DNA of 16,652 bases from JAAYKT01 sp964408955. Its GTDB lineage: Bacteria; Bacillota; Clostridia; Lutisporales; Lutisporaceae. Position numbers and translations under genes: made by a program. Positions 16,186 through 16,652 of this stretch are shown here, in pieces. The stretch spans positions 1 to 16,652 of the forward strand of contig CAYPBK010000050.1 of assembly GCA_964408955.1 (NCBI GenBank), given 5' to 3'. Position 1 is the first letter of the stretch, and the number at the start of each line of letters is the position of its first letter. The notes beneath the pieces are model-generated. The model had not been told where the DNA came from and ran no database searches. It saw only the letters and a list, made by a program, of their open reading frames with translations.

Positions 16186-16233
16186 TATGTGCCCATTTGC
16201 CCATTTGCCTATGTGCCCATTTGCCTATGTGCC
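16186..16233. repeat. 8-bp tandem repeat downstream of 5S
   Basis: Six contiguous octamers alternate between TATGTGCC and CATTTGCC (consensus YATKTGCC). Variants of the same octamer recur on the other side of the 5S gene at 16585-16616, so the two arrays are related. Confidence 0.9.
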
Positions 16234-16234
16234 T

Positions 16235-16274
16235 AAAAAATAAAAAATACCCGGCGACTACCTACTCTCCCGGG
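16235..16274 (-). terminator. Possible rRNA operon terminator overlapping the 5S 3' end
   Basis: On the minus strand CCCGG and CCGGG near the 5S end can form a short G+C-rich stem, directly followed by TATTTTTTATTTTTT. The position fits transcription termination after 5S. The stem competes with 5S helix I, so this is tentative. Confidence 0.4.
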
Positions 16275-16366
16275 ACCCTTCGGTCCAAGTACCATCGGCA
16301 CAAGAGAGCTTAACTTCTGTGTTCGGTATGGGAACAGGTGTGGCCTCTCTGTCATTATCACCAGGT
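16249..16366 (-). rRNA. rrf: 5S ribosomal RNA
   Basis: The minus strand carries a complete 5S gene of about 118 bases. The termini ACCTGGTG and CGCCGGGT pair as helix I. Conserved interior stretches include CACACCTGTTCCCAT, CCGAACACAGAAGTTAAG, and GGGAGAGTAGG near the 3' end. It is the last gene of an rRNA operon whose 23S gene should lie just beyond the right edge. Ends are set by the helix I pairing and could be off by one or two bases. Confidence 0.96.
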
Positions 16367-16388
16367 AATATTTATCAAAATCATTATA

Positions 16389-16412
16389 GTCTTCCTATTA
16401 CTGCGTCAGATT
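16389..16412. repeat. 24-bp direct repeat in rRNA spacer, first copy
   Basis: This copy begins GTCTTCCTATTACTGCG and is identical to 16516-16539. The two copies start 127 bases apart. The first copy lies just past one arm of the 11-bp inverted repeat, the second just past the other. Confidence 0.9.
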
Positions 16413-16515
16413 TCACTCTCTTTCGCTCATGTATCCTTATACTATTCGCTTCTTTCGAGTTTCATCTTCCTTGTACTACTCGCCTCTAATGATTTTGCCA
16501 TCAAAGAGGTCTATT

Positions 16516-16539
16516 GTCTTCCTATTACTGCGTCAGATT
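16516..16539. repeat. 24-bp direct repeat in rRNA spacer, second copy
   Basis: This is an exact match to 16389-16412. It is followed within 13 bases by the GTAGGGG hairpin element. Confidence 0.9.
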
Positions 16540-16551
16540 CCAGTTGTCAAC

Positions 16552-16577
16552 GGTCGGACAGAGTCGTCCGCCCCTAC
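16552..16577 (-). repeat. GTAGGGG hairpin element, copy 2, in rRNA spacer
   Basis: The minus strand has GTAG, then GGGCGGAC, loop GACTCT, then GTCCGACC: eight stem positions with one mismatch. Lead and loop equal copy 1. Two stem pairs differ from copy 1 by changes on both arms (T-A to C-G and C-G to G-C). Confidence 0.75.
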
Positions 16578-16584
16578 AAGTCTT

Positions 16585-16616
16585 CATGTTCCCATGTGCC
16601 TATTTGCCCATGTTCC
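16585..16616. repeat. 8-bp word array in rRNA spacer
   Basis: Four octamers occur in sequence: CATGTTCC, CATGTGCC, TATTTGCC and CATGTTCC. They are variants of the octamer at 16186-16233. In the direction of transcription the array comes before the hairpin at 16552-16577. Confidence 0.75.
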
Positions 16617-16652
16617 CATTTCATACCTTGAAAACTACACAATACTTTGCCT

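Larger units (their letters stand above)
16367..16652 (-). other. 23S-5S intergenic spacer, repeat-rich
   Basis: No gene or tRNA is seen. The spacer holds an 11-bp inverted repeat CAAAATCATTA (16376-16386 with 16487-16497) that may bring the precursor RNA together for processing. It also holds a 24-bp direct repeat, a GTAGGGG hairpin and an octamer array. The last bases (minus strand GTGTAGTTTTCAAGG) resemble sequence that usually flanks clostridial 23S genes. Confidence 0.55.

Noticed and set aside
16071..16233. Possible CRISPR array
   Set aside because: Units of 7, 8 and 14 bases are directly contiguous with no unique spacers, and no cas genes are near.
16338..16631. A 97-codon plus-strand frame over the 5S gene and spacer
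   Set aside because: It runs antisense through a structural RNA gene and repeats, with no ribosome binding site.
16367..16652. tRNA gene in the rRNA spacer
   Set aside because: No T-arm GTTCRA-type segment or cloverleaf pairing could be found on either strand.

Overview
The window looks like chromosomal DNA from a low-GC, Gram-positive anaerobe of the class Clostridia. Supporting signs are strong AGGAGG-type ribosome binding sites, A+T-rich spacers, T-box riboswitches, a UPF0182 membrane protein, a PTS_EIIC_2-type permease and a serine operon with a DUF1015 gene. This is inference; I cannot name a genus. Every gene I can support lies on the minus strand, so transcription runs from high to low coordinates.

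From right to left. At 16652-16249 is the tail of an rRNA operon: a repeat-rich spacer and a complete 5S rRNA gene. From 16248 to about 15990 lies a cluster of short tandem word repeats with a hairpin element. At 15765-10366 is an 1,799-residue signalling protein: a degenerate kinase-like domain, a STAND-type NTPase, a TPR-rich region, GAF, an intact GGDEF domain with I-site, and a second GAF. It is followed by an orphan PTS-type EIIC permease (10253-9216, apparently with a CTG start) and a 929-residue UPF0182 membrane protein (9058-6269).

The best-understood unit is the serine operon at about 6262-2282. A consensus promoter drives two adjacent, almost identical serine T-boxes (a 237-bp tandem duplication with 4 substitutions). 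These control a class V aminotransferase (likely the phosphoserine aminotransferase step), a short SerA, and a DUF1015 protein, ended by a strong terminator. Both T-boxes carry specifier UCC and a UGGC acceptor-pairing sequence that suits the G discriminator of tRNA-Ser. Uncharged tRNA-Ser should therefore switch on the first two serine-making steps. No phosphoserine phosphatase gene is present; DUF1015, with its ParB/SerK-like DGHHR motif, is a candidate for a related role.

Further left are an NYN/LOTUS-type putative ribonuclease gene (2030-1284) with its own promoter and terminator, and a secreted beta-helix-like surface protein (985 to beyond position 1) interrupted by a frameshift at a run of five T.

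The least explained signal is a dispersed composite element found three times, always in the same orientation: purine-rich 7-14 bp word repeats followed by a GTAGGGG-led hairpin. One copy sits inside the serine operon and supplies the end of the aminotransferase reading frame; the other two flank the 5S gene. The hairpin stems differ by compensated base changes.
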